Below, one piece after another: positions 10,553 to 20,106 of a DNA stretch of 64,000 bases. The notes beneath the pieces are model-generated. The model did not search any database and was not told the DNA's origin. It saw only the letters and a list, made by a program, of their open reading frames with translations. The position numbers were made by a program, and so were the translations under genes. The stretch's first letter is position 1. Every line of letters starts with the position of its first letter. Where the stretch lies: NCBI GenBank assembly GCA_032164245.1, contig JAVMKO010000001.1, positions 249,683,644 through 249,747,643 of the forward strand, given 5' to 3'. The DNA comes from Sternotherus odoratus. Lineage: Eukaryota; Chordata; Testudines; Kinosternidae.

Positions 10553-12367
10553 ATCTTGATTTCTTGCCCAATCCTCTATCACTGCCATACCAAAGGTATC
10601 TCCATCAAGTGCTTGAGCAGTTGCTGCTTTGGACCAGACAGGTGCCCCATATTCCTTTCTGTTTCCCCTATTGTGTGGCCCTCCTCTTCCTTTCTCACTT
10701 TCTGAGGTATTTTCACTTTCTTTGTTAGGACACTCATTCTTCCAGTGTCCAACCTGGAAGCAATGGGCACACTGGGTGAATCCTAGTCGACCTCTGCCTC
10801 GCCCTCTTCCTCCACCGCGCTGGGCATTTCCTCTTCCTTTTCCATTGTAATTATCCTGGAAGGCTGCGGCAACCAACTGGGCTCTCTTTCTCACCTTTTC
10901 TTCCGCTTTCCTTTCCTCTTCACCTTCTCGGGCAGCATATACTCGAGCAGCTACTTCAAGAATGCGCCCCATATTCATGTGGACTAATCCCTGATCCTTC
11001 TGAAGCTTACGCCTGATGTCTGGTGCACATTGACTGATAAAACTATTCTTCAAGGCTTGGGATCCTGGACTGTCTTCTGATTCATTGTCCATATCATATG
11101 GGGACCATTTACGATATCCTTCTCTCAATCTCTCTAGGAATGCTCCAGGTGTTTCTTCTCTATCTTGGAGCAAATCATGAATTTTCCGGAGGTTTACAAC
11201 TCTAGGTGGCCCCCTTTTGAGAGCCCTAACAAGTAACCGATGGTATAAATCAAGGGCAGTTTTGCTATCTGGTGTGTTAGGGTCCCATCCTGGATCTCTA
11301 ATTGTGGGAAATGTATTGTCCATAAAATCTAAGAGGCCATTAGGGTCTCTTGTTCCATATTCTATACGGGCTTCTTCCCTCCCTCGGCTTAGCACTAGGG
11401 TTCGTTCTTCTGGGCTAAGCAACATTTGGAGAAGTTGGCTGATGTCCATCCAAGAAGGATAGTGAGTTCCAATAATTCCCTCTACTAAGGTGGCAATAGC
11501 TGTGGGATCGTTTGTCCACGGTGCCTTTGAAGCTTTCCAATTAAGGAGATCACTACTAGTGAAGGGAACATGCTGATACACTCCCTGGACCCGGTACTGT
11601 CCTGTGGGGTTGTCTGGGGGAGGAGGAATTAATTGATTAACTACCCGGAGAGGGAACTGTCGCACCGGAGAAGTATCGCGGTCCCTACTCCGGAGGGCAT
11701 AGGAATGCTCCTTTGTAATGTTTCTTTTCTCATCCCGATTAGAATCATGATCCTCGGGTTTTCTCTCAGGGGTTAGGAGTTGTTGAAGTTTTGCCACACT
11801 TTCTTCAAGTTGCTGTAAGCCTAATCGACCGGAGTCAGTTGGTGAATTTGAGACGGACATGCCTGCTACGCTTGGCGGCGGGACTGTTGGTGCTTGCGGT
11901 ATAGGCATAGGCTCAAGCGGGGCGGCCGGGACTACGGGTAGCGGCATGTAAGGGGGTGGGGCTTGTGGCTCATCTTCTGGGAGGCTTGGATAGATAGGTT
12001 TCGATTCCTCCTGGGTTCCCCTGAGCCCCCTTTGTGAACGTGTGCGAAGGACTAGGCATTTGGTATATCTTTGTAACCAAGATGGATTCTCCTCTACTAT
12101 ATCAAACCATGCAGATATATAAGGGTACTGATCGGGGTGTTGGTGTCCCGCGAAATTGAGGACATCTCTAATAATATCCATGTCCAAAGTCCCTATGGCT
12201 GGCCACGTGGGCTGAATTGGAAATGCCGGCCAGTCTTTTTCACAAAATTTCTTTAACAATCCGGCCTTACAGCTGCCGGTGGGAATGCGCTTTTTGAATT
12301 CTCCAAAATGCTCTAACATGCAAGTTAGAGGTGTTTTGCGGTCTTCCTTGGATCCGCTTCCTCCCAT
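10550..12367 (-). CDS. gag: Gag polyprotein
   Basis: 605 codons from the ATG at 12367; family members are commonly near 540. The start is chosen because MGGSGS gives an N-myristoylation signal that would direct the matrix domain to the plasma membrane. Likely late domains are YPSLP at 126-130 and PPPY at 137-140, in a proline-rich region. Capsid probably starts at Pro239 after RQF. The major homology region lies near 396-423, with the core ETPGAFLERLREGY. Nucleocapsid has Arg/Gly-rich stretches and one CCHC knuckle (C533, C536, H541, C546), as in gammaretroviruses. There are no stops or frameshifts, so it may still assemble particles. The frame stays open upstream to another ATG at 12472. Confidence 0.95.
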   Translation of the reverse strand: MGGSGSKEDRKTPLTCMLEHFGEFKKRIPTGSCKAGLLKKFCEKDWPAFPIQPTWPAIGTLDMDIIRDVLNFAGHQHPDQYPYISAWFDIVEENPSWLQRYTKCLVLRTRSQRGLRGTQEESKPIYPSLPEDEPQAPPPYMPLPVVPAAPLEPMPIPQAPTVPPPSVAGMSVSNSPTDSGRLGLQQLEESVAKLQQLLTPERKPEDHDSNRDEKRNITKEHSYALRSRDRDTSPVRQFPLRVVNQLIPPPPDNPTGQYRVQGVYQHVPFTSSDLLNWKASKAPWTNDPTAIATLVEGIIGTHYPSWMDISQLLQMLLSPEERTLVLSRGREEARIEYGTRDPNGLLDFMDNTFPTIRDPGWDPNTPDSKTALDLYHRLLVRALKRGPPRVVNLRKIHDLLQDREETPGAFLERLREGYRKWSPYDMDNESEDSPGSQALKNSFISQCAPDIRRKLQKDQGLVHMNMGRILEVAARVYAAREGEEERKAEEKVRKRAQLVAAAFQDNYNGKGRGNAQRGGGRGRGRGRLGFTQCAHCFQVGHWKNECPNKESENTSESEKGRGGPHNRGNRKEYGAPVWSKAATAQALDGDTFGMAVIEDWARNQD

Positions 12368-12472
12368 TTTGCAAACTAGGTCTTGGGGCACCCTCACTAG
12401 CCTGACTTTACAGCTGTCCTTACTTTTCTTATTTACCTCTCCACCCAGATAGAACAGATAAAACAGACACAA
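12368..12472 (-). other. In-frame upstream extension of gag
   Basis: The gag frame remains open for 35 codons upstream of the myristoylation-site Met, starting with an ATG at 12472 and a short hydrophobic MCLFYLFYLGG. Murine gammaretroviruses make a longer glycosylated Gag from an upstream in-frame start with a signal peptide. The hydrophobic core here is short, so this could equally be untranslated leader. Confidence 0.35.
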
Positions 12473-12904
12473 TAGGGAAGACGGGTTCCCAACCGACTAT
12501 AGAGGATGGGGGAGTCGGTTGGTGGGAGGGTTGAGGTTTACTCTCAATCGCCACTAGCCTGAGTCACCGGACGTTCCAACGGCTGACAACAGGAACCGTA
12601 ATGGCCATTCACTCAGTCACACACACAATCAGTCACTCCAACGAGAAGATCCCTCCCAGAGACCCTCTTATACTTGCCTCTCCGGAGACTGGCTGGAGTT
12701 TCCCTCCCTTTCCCCACGGTTGTTTTCAAAGCCTCTCCGTTGGTGCAAAAAGGCAATCTGAACGGTGAACCGGCCCACGAGCGGCCACCGGTCAAAACGG
12801 GGCCCCTCTCGATGCACCGCTTCTGTGCCGGCCCCCGAAGCAGACTCACCCCTGCAAGTCCCCAATGGACTTATCCCTGAACCTGCTCCTGATCGTCCCT
12901 CGAC
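12473..12904 (-). other. Proviral leader (packaging region)
   Basis: Untranslated region between the primer site and gag, where dimerisation and packaging signals would lie. A good splice-donor match, GGTGAGTC, occurs on the minus strand at 12850-12843. It would have served an env mRNA that the provirus can no longer make. The open frames on either strand here have no family resemblance. Confidence 0.6.
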
Positions 12905-12922
12905 ATCCCGGACGAGCCCCCA
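12905..12922 (-). promoter_or_regulatory. Primer binding site, tRNA-Pro type
   Basis: The minus strand reads TGGGGGCTCGTCCGGGAT, five bases after the 5' LTR. This 18-mer complements the 3' end of tRNA-Pro and is the site used by murine leukaemia virus and many class I endogenous retroviruses to start minus-strand synthesis. No mismatch is visible. Confidence 0.95.
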
Positions 12923-13078
12923 GAAGATGTAGCGGGATGTTCGCTAGGCTATAGAGGGAGACCAGTAATAAGTTCAAGGAGACCAATGAGGCTTAAAACA
13001 AAACGTGTTTATTCGGCCGAGGTGGCAGCCGCCCAAAAGCGTGAAGAAACTGCCACACCAACCACGCTTAACTTACAG

Positions 13079-13085
13079 TTTTATA
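13079..13085 (-). promoter_or_regulatory. TATA box of the 5' LTR
   Basis: TATAAAA on the minus strand, preceded by two CCAAT motifs in the sense direction (near 13128 and 13199). This is a compact RNA polymerase II promoter arrangement that predicts a start near 13050. Confidence 0.7.
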
Positions 13086-13161
13086 GTCTTGGTTAACTAC
13101 GCAGTTTCTTTATGTGTTACATGATTGGCTATCCCATATTGCTAGGCAGATTTAGACTACG

Positions 13162-13180
13162 CACGTGTAGCAGGCACGTG
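13162..13180. promoter_or_regulatory. Paired CACGTG E-boxes in U3
   Basis: Two perfect CACGTG palindromes (13162-13167 and 13175-13180) are separated by 7 bp, about 80-100 bp upstream of the TATA box; the 3' LTR copy is at 6285-6303. CACGTG is bound by bHLH factors such as USF, MYC and CLOCK:BMAL1. Pairs with 6-7 bp spacing are known from CLOCK:BMAL1 targets. Any such control of this LTR is inference. Confidence 0.5.
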
Positions 13181-13507
13181 GTAGGAACAGCGTGATTGGA
13201 CAGAATTTCGCGCCCTTTTTGCAGGATTGTTGCATTGCTTGTGCACAGAACATGCAATAGCAGCATATTACTTTTGATGAGGTAGTGGTTGTATAAATGT
13301 GCAAAAACCAATTGTTACATGATTGATTCAAAACATTTTCATAACCTTATTAAAATAAACATTAACATTAAACAATAACTATAACTATCTATCATTTTTC
13401 ATTATTTGCTTTCTACAACCCTCACACCGGAATGTGTGGAAAGGCTTCATAAACCAAAAACCCCTCAAAGTGAGGAAAAGAGAGGAGAAAAAACTTACAA
13501 TTAAGTG

Positions 13508-14038
13508 TGTGTGAGACAGATGACCCATGCAAATTTTATTTGATAATAAGTAAATCAAGAGTAACCAAGTGCTCCTGGCTACATTGCATTGTGAGCATCT
13601 GTTCCTGCAAATGTTTATACAGGTGTTGAGTCTGGACTATTGATAAATTTAAACTTATCCCAGACTTGATGTCTCTGTCTGAACTTTTAATCAAAGCTCT
13701 GACCTGCAAACTACTCATGACACCCCCCTCCACTTAAGTAGCCATCTCCCCTTTATCTTTTGGAATTTACATTTTAAACTGTTTTATCCTGTAGAATCTT
13801 GATTGATTATGCATGACCATTATGATCTGTTAATCACTTTGTTTACTTCTGTGTATAAATATTGATGCTCACCCCTAGTAAATTTGCCACACTACTCTGA
13901 AGCTTTTTGAGCTAAGGATAGTGTGAGCCTGTTGATCAACGAATTGTGTCTGGTCTCTGACAGATTGTGAGCCCCATTCCAACTCCGCACAAACTCGGGT
14001 GCTGGAGAGGTGAGTAGGGACTTGCTTTTTACCTAACA
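13508..14038 (+). repeat. Candidate solo LTR
   Basis: The stretch starts near TGTGTGAGAC and ends near ACCTAACA, with a TATA-like TGTATAAATA at about 13851-13860 and a terminal part rich in short LTR-like motifs. I could not find a matching target duplication, so both the boundaries and the LTR identity are tentative. It adjoins the right flank of the provirus but is unrelated to it. Confidence 0.35.
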
Positions 14039-14040
14039 CA

Positions 14041-14135
14041 GGTACATAAGTTTATTCATGTGAGCAGTCCCACTGAGCTTCATAAGACTATTTGCCTGAG
14101 TAAAGTAATGCACATGTATGTTTGCGGGTTCAGGT
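14041..14135 (+). repeat. Palindromic sauropsid MITE copy
   Basis: Halves around ATGTGAGCAGTCCCACTGAG mirror each other loosely (TTTATTCATGTGAGC versus GCACATGTATGTTTGC). It belongs with the GGGCCTGATCCTGCA-type elements found elsewhere in the window. Confidence 0.45.
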
Positions 14136-14604
14136 TCTTAAATTCCATTTCCCTTTTAACTGTAAGACTAAAATGGCAGTGGAGTTATTTTCTGGTGCTT
14201 CTGAATAGAGCTGGTCGGAGGGAACAGACATTTGGGGTGTCTGACCTGTCCTCTTATAGCAAGAATCCTCTCCAACTCATGTTCAGGAGACAGCAATTTG
14301 GTGTGGCCAGGAACCTTAAATTGCTTCTTTGTCAAAAATGTAGATTTTTTGCCCACACTGAACAATGGTCACTTAGTCAGGTGGTGGTCCACTTGATCTC
14401 GTTGACCCCTGGCTAAGGCCTTGGCTAGCCTTTTCTCTTTCGGGCACTTGTTTGTTACTGCCCTCCAGAAAATGTTAGACTATGTCTTGGTAATACATAC
14501 AGTGGGATCTTATATCTTTACATAAAATGTTGTCCAACATATTTGATCAGGACAATAATGGTCAGCAAATCATGCGATTTCACGTGATACCTTATATAGT
14601 CTGC

Positions 14605-14660
14605 TTTGTATAGAATTTAATATAGAATCATTGGAGAAGATCTCAGGAAGTCATCTAGTC
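14605..14660 (-). mobile_element. CR1 tail, first part (split by a hAT)
   Basis: An antisense CR1 3' end with TAGAATCATTGG and CTCAGGAAGTCATCTAGTC. The match stops at 14660 where a hAT element begins and resumes at 15923 with ATCTAGTCCAACCCCCTGC. Confidence 0.75.
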
Positions 14661-15922
14661 CAGTGGTCGCCAACCTTTTGGTCCCCACGGACCAGTAAAG
14701 TCAAAATTTTGAATCCCGCGGACCACTAACACCGCAGCCCCCCCCGCTCGAGCGGCGCGGCTCCACCCCCCCCCTCGACCGGCGCGGGCTCCCCCCGCCT
14801 CAGCAGCGCAGCGCGGCGCGCCCCCCCCCTCCCCCCGGCCTCAGCGGCTTGGACCCCCCTCCCCCCGGCCTCAGCGGCTTGGACCCCCCTTCCCCCCCCC
14901 GGCCTCAGAGGCGCGGCGCGGCTTGGACCCCTCTCCCCCCGGCCTCAACGGCGCGGCGCGACTCGGACCCCCCTCCCCCCGGCCTCAGCAGCGGCACAGC
15001 GCGACTCAGACCCCCCTCCTCCCGGCCTCAGCGGCGGCGCAGCGCGACTCAGACCCCCCTCCCCCCGGCCTCAGCGGCTTGGACCCCCCTTCCCCCCCCG
15101 GCCTCAGAGGCGCGGCGCGGCTTGGACCCCTCTCCCCCCGGCCTCAATGGCGCGGCGCGACTCGGACCCCCCTCCCCCCGGCCTCAGCAGCGGCACAGCG
15201 CGACTCAGACCCCCCTCCTCCCGGCCTCAGCGGCGGCGCAGCGCGACTCAGACCCCCCTCCTCCCGGCCTCAGTGGCGGCGCGGCGTGACTCGGACCCCC
15301 CTCCCCCCGGCCTCAGCGGCGGCGCGGCGTGGCTCGGACCCCCCTCCAACCGGCCTCAGCGGCGGCGCGGCGTGACTCGGACCCCCCTCCCCCCGGCCTC
15401 AGTGGCGGCGCGGCTCGGACCCCCCTCCCCCCGGCCTCAGCGGCGCGGCGCGGCTCGGACCCCTGGCCTCAGCGGCTCGGACCCCCCTCCCCCCGGCCTC
15501 AGCGGCGGCGCAGCGCAACTCAGACCCCCCTCCTCCCGGCCTCAGCGGCGGCGCGGCGTGACTCGGACCCCCCTCCCCCCGGCCTCAGCGGCGGCGCGGC
15601 GTGGCTCGGACCCCCCTCCCCCCGGCCTCAGCGGCGGCGCGGCGTGACTCGGACCCCCCTCCCCCCGGCCTCAGCGGCGGCGCGGCTCGGACCCCCCTCC
15701 CCCCAGCTTCAGCGGCGAGGCTCGGGCCCCCTGGCTCGCGCGGCAGAAGACGGGAGACAGTAGCGAGCCAGCGCTTGCTGGCCGCCGGGGACGGGGCGGG
15801 ACAGGCGCCCGCAGCCTCTTGCCTGCCCAGAGGGGCGGCCATGAGGGAGCCCGGCGCCGCGGACCACCAGAATTTTCCCACGGACCACCAGTGGTCCGCG
15901 GACCACCGGTTGGCGACCGCTG
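14661..15922. mobile_element. Non-autonomous hAT carrying a minisatellite
   Basis: The ends are perfect 15-bp inverted repeats: CAGTGGTCGCCAACC on the left and GGTTGGCGACCGCTG on the right. The target duplication ATCTAGTC is at 14653-14660 and 15923-15930. The 8-bp TSD and CAGNGG end identify the hAT superfamily. Subterminal palindromes include TGGTCCGCGGACCA near 15890. Nearly all the interior is a GC-rich minisatellite (14745-15715) and no transposase is encoded. The target was a CR1 tail. Confidence 0.9.
14745..15715 (+). repeat. GC-rich 43-bp minisatellite inside the hAT
   Basis: Roughly 22 units of about 43 bp, with a core like GGCCTCAGCGGCGGCGCGGC followed by a C-rich run. A higher-order period of about 199 bp shows between 14901 and 15100, where consecutive blocks are almost the same, so part of the array duplicated recently. 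Because 43 is not a multiple of 3, all three frames stay open across the array and give artificial Pro/Arg-rich frames. It is CpG-dense and the complementary strand has many runs of G. Confidence 0.9.
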
Positions 15923-15930
15923 ATCTAGTC

Positions 15931-15965
15931 CAACCCCCTGCACAAAGCAGGACCAACCCCACTTA
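15931..15965 (-). mobile_element. CR1 tail, second part
   Basis: Continuation of the antisense CR1 end split by the hAT, with CAACCCCCTGCACAAAGCAG. It is short and ends before any coding sequence. Confidence 0.75.
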
Positions 15966-18900
15966 AATCTGGTTAGTGGTGAATGTTTCCACTTTGGGTC
16001 AGTTCTTCAACTTTTATTATTACTTTCAGAGTTTTAAAACAATCTTCTAGCAGTCTGAGTAGTCGGAGACATCTTGAGACCTGGCAGAGGTTCTGAATGT
16101 TAACGAAGAGAGAGTCTACACAGTACTAAAGAAAGTACCGAGTATAGAAAGTAGACAGCATTTTACTCATTGATTAATTTCCTGATAATTTTATAAGTGG
16201 TTCACTCTCCCAAAAGAATTGTTGTATATCTAATAACGCCGATTCACCTGCTCACAGGGATGTTGCAAAAATAGTAATTGTAGTAGAGTCACCCCCACCG
16301 CTGCACCATCAAGGCATGCTGACTTTAGGGGGGCTGTGGGAAGGAATTCTTCTGGCAAGGGGAGTATTTTGATATTTGTCTTCTCAGAGGCACTCCAATA
16401 GTGAGGGACTCCTTTAATTTCCACCAACAATGCCATAGGAGCCCCACCAGCAGAGGGTGCGAGAGAGGCTCACTGAATTAGTATATTCCGCAGTTCTGTA
16501 CGTATTCCCCCTTCAGCTAGCCACACCCACTTCTGAATGGGGCTGGCTCAGCAGATGGCATAGTTGTGATCACCTTATGCCATCTCAGCCTCTCCTAGAC
16601 AGGTTCTGTCTAAGTATTACTAAGGCACATATTACTTTAGTATTCAAGTGCTAAGCAACAGTTATGAAAAAGTCATAAAGGGCCTGATCCAATGTGCACT
16701 GAAGTCAATGGATCTGAGCTTCCTTCAAGTTGGAAGGTGTTTAGAACTGAGGATGCAGTTTGAGACCATCCCTTTTCCTACTAACGTAGATGGAACAGTG
16801 TTTTAGCAACTTAGCCTTCCAGTTTTATTAGCAGGGATTCATTGTAGCCAAACTGTCCCCACTTTCTTTTCTCCTTGAGTTTTCAGGTTTTTTCCATTTG
16901 CCAACTAAAGTGCCTGCATGTGTCTGACAATAAAGTATGAAATTTAATGCAGCTCAGTGCAAAGAAGAAGCTAAAATTAGCTTTTTATGGGTAGGAAGTG
17001 ACCGGTTTTACTAGAGTCAACATAGGGCTGATTCATATCCATCGACCAAAGAAAACTATCTAATGCTCCCCTTGGATATTGACAAAGAGGAAAAATGAAT
17101 GGGGAAAAGATAAGGCCCCAAGGACAAGTGGCTGAATAATTTGTTACTTAACCGTGATTGTTTACTTGGTTTGTTTTTTAAAACAAATTTCTGATATGTC
17201 TCCTGCATCAGTATCAGCAATGGCACAAGTTTCGGGAAGCAAACTGGCCATTGCTTAAGTGGTTTGAGAAAGATCTCATTACAGCTGAACAAGCTGAACA
17301 AATAACCATATGTGTAGTTTACCCCCTGAGGGGCTTTTCAGGTGGGCCCCCTGCCGCTGGTAATGGAGTCAATGTTTAATAGCAATGTGGCAACTCCTCC
17401 TAGGCTTTCTGCTTCTGCATGCCTGAACTGCATCATGTATGACTTTCCACATGGTGAGAGGATAAAGGAAAACAGACAGGCTTCAGCCTGATAATCTGTG
17501 GTCACTTCAGACATTCCACGAGTGCTTGAAAAATAACTGTAAGAGTTGTGGAAAGGAAGGAACAGTTACAGCACAAAAACCCCTACAATTGTTCACTGTG
17601 AAAAGTTGGAGATTTGGCATGATTTAAAAAATTCACTTGGAACTGAACAGCAAACTATAGCATAATTTACAAAGGAAAGCAACAAAACCCTAATCTTCTA
17701 CTTAAGAACCAGATCCTACTCCTGCTGATGTCAATAGAAAGACTCCAGTGACTTTAGTGAGACTAGAATCAGGAACCAAGTCATTGGAAACAGTGGGGGG
17801 CTAATCAATGAAAACTCTCCAGGATAGGTTTTGGCCTGCTCTGTTTTCAGCACGATGCAGTATAGGTGATGCCTGCGGCTCTACCAGTAAATTGTCTCAA
17901 ATCATATTCAGTTTTTCTTGCCCACTTTCAGATGTATGTGTGTCACATGTGTCCCTCCCAAGGGGCTACATTTCTATTCACAAAAAGATCAGCATCAGCC
18001 AGAGACCCAAATTTCCTCTAGTAGTGTTTTTTTCCTTTCTTTTCCATGTTTGTTTTAAAGGTAAAATCAGAACTGTAGAATACAGAAAAGTGGAACATGA
18101 TTTTAATGTCCACAACAGATTTTAAAAGAAAAAATTGAAAAACATACATTAATAGGAGCCAGTGTACTTGGTTTATAGGGATGGTGACCTCCAACCTCTT
18201 CAGGGGTGTGTTCTCATTTTCAAATTCTCAACTTGAGGCACAAGGCATTAGAATGCTTGTCTCATTCAGATTTCAGGCTTAGACAGAAAACTAAAGGTTT
18301 GTGCCATGAATTTGTGGTGCATTAATGTTGAATATATACCTCTGGATAACAATCCAGTAATTACCAACATAGAATTACTTATATTTAGGTGCCTAAAGAG
18401 AGTGATCTATCTAGCTAAGTACATGGTCATTATGAAGTCATGGTCATATTAAGATTGAGTGTCTCACATCATTCCTTTAATTGATAATTTCCTGACATCA
18501 TGGGTCCGGTTCTCAGATCTAGGCAACTTCATTTGCTCAACATAGGCCCTGGGAGAATGATGGCAAAGGTGGATGGATGATATATTTCCTCTGTCCTCTC
18601 TTTCTAATGGGGCGGCTCTAATTTACACCTGGCTGATATGGTCCCAAAGGTCCATTCTGGCAGCTGGTAGAGTGATACTCTGGCCAGCCCTTTCTTCAGA
18701 ATTGCCCCTATGCCTGGGTCTGAAGAAGATAAAAAGGGGTACCGACGTTCGACAGCAGAACCAGGCCCAAAGTGTCAGGAAATTCATGTCCCCTTCAAAA
18801 ATAGGGTTTGGAATGGAATGGATTTTTCCATCTTTCACCCTCAGCTGGCTATTTGAAACCAGTGCAAAAGGTCTGTGGTGCATCTGACAATCAGACTATT

Positions 18901-20106
18901 TGTATCTAAAGTCTGATCTTTAAGCATACATTAACTATGTAAGTTTTGACACTTGCTGTTCTAGGAGAAGGATCAGAACGTTAGAATTTTTACCTTGGCC
19001 AGGCATTTTAGCATATTGACAGAATGTTGATAGTGGCTGTTGTTGGTTTGGCTTGTGTGACTTTTGTTAGAGGTATCGTGTCCTGGACAAAAACCTCTTC
19101 TTCAGTCTTTATTTACATCAGTCTCTTCCTCAGCTCAACATTTCAGCTGCGTATTTAAACAAGCTATTTCTCAAATATGCAAAAATCCCCTTTTCCTGTG
19201 ATGCCCTGATTACCAAGGCATTATAAATATAAGTGATAAATGATAAGAGACAGCAAATATCCCCATCCTAAATACTGGAATCATCAAGTTGCTTTACTTT
19301 CCCAGAACAATAGCTATGGATTATATACAAAACATTGTCTGGAAACATTCTTTGGATAAGCCGTCCAAGTTCACATCAAGTTCATAAGGGTCTGGATATC
19401 ATGAACCACGAGTAATGTTACAAAATAACCATTCATAAGAATCTTATTTCTATTAATAAATCACTACTTTTTAATTTCTATTGATAATTCAAATGGTAGC
19501 TTCAAATAAGAAATGTCTGTTACTGCCACAGTGTTTTGGTGACCTAAATTTACAACACGAAATTTACGCTAATACTTCAAGTTAATAAATAAGCATCTCT
19601 TTGGCATGCAGTTGTATACAATATGGTGCAGATTCAGTTTGAAGAAGTTGACTTACAGCTCAGAATGTGGATTTTGTGTTCAACTTGGATCACATGCAAT
19701 TATATCCTGAAGTCCTTATTGAGTTCTTCCCCAGACAAAACTCAGTGGTGCTTAGTAAATACTTCAGGATGTGGCCCTGTGATTCTAACAGGACATTTTA
19801 CAGATTAAAAAAAGAAAAGGACCGTTTCCCATAGTTGTATATTTTAAAAGAAATATTGTTGTTTTAATATTAAGCCCACAAGTGAACAATGTAGGCCCCC
19901 CCATTGGTTTATGAGCCAAAAGGGCTTTATTGTAAAATGACAAAAGCCACCAGAAAAAGTGGCACCCTAATTTTTTTCCTCTGTATATGTAATAGGAATT
20001 CATGACCGTGCTGCGAAAACTTACTCAAGGCAGCTGAGCTACAGAAGTATCGTAGGGTTAATCAGGAAAGGGTTAAAGAACTTCTCTTGGTACAGTCAGC
20101 CACAAC
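15966..20106. other. Long non-genic stretch
   Basis: No gene is recognisable in about 4.1 kb. Short pieces near 16680-16720 and 17700-17785 resemble palindromic MITEs (the first starts GGGCCTGATCC). The open frames, up to 105 codons, have no motif or family resemblance. The rest is AT-rich with no visible structure. Confidence 0.4.

Larger units (their letters stand above)
6051..13426 (-). mobile_element. Near-intact env-less gammaretrovirus-like provirus
   Basis: A 7,376-bp class I endogenous retrovirus in minus orientation. In transcription order it has the 5' LTR (13426-12928), a tRNA-Pro primer site, a leader, gag, an in-frame UAG, pro-pol, a short env-less region, a polypurine tract and the 3' LTR (6549-6051). 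The LTRs begin TG and end CA and are flanked by CCGG (6047-6050 and 13427-13430), the 4-bp duplication usual for gammaretroviruses. Both reading frames are free of nonsense codons and frameshifts, and the two 499-bp LTRs read as identical, so integration was recent. No env gene is present. The tRNA-Pro site, single CCHC knuckle, UAG junction and GPY/F integrase motif all support a gammaretroviral relative. Confidence 0.95.
12928..13426 (-). repeat. 5' LTR of the provirus
   Basis: 499 bp, reading as identical to the 3' LTR at 6051-6549. It drives proviral transcription toward lower coordinates. The TATAAAA box is at 13085-13079. AATAAA is also present at 13013-13008, as expected because both LTRs have R and U5. 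The 4-bp CCGG target duplication follows at 13427-13430. Confidence 0.95.

Noticed and set aside
7602..11462. Plus-strand frames of 62-119 codons across the provirus
   Set aside because: Antisense shadows of gag and pol without motifs of their own.
14745..15715. CRISPR-like array
   Set aside because: Units are contiguous 43-bp tandem copies with no unique spacers, and the genome is a vertebrate.
14849..15966. Long Pro/Arg/Ala-rich open frames on both strands, 90-166 codons
   Set aside because: They follow the 43-bp minisatellite, repeat every 43 codons and occur in all three frames, as expected from a stop-free GC-rich array.
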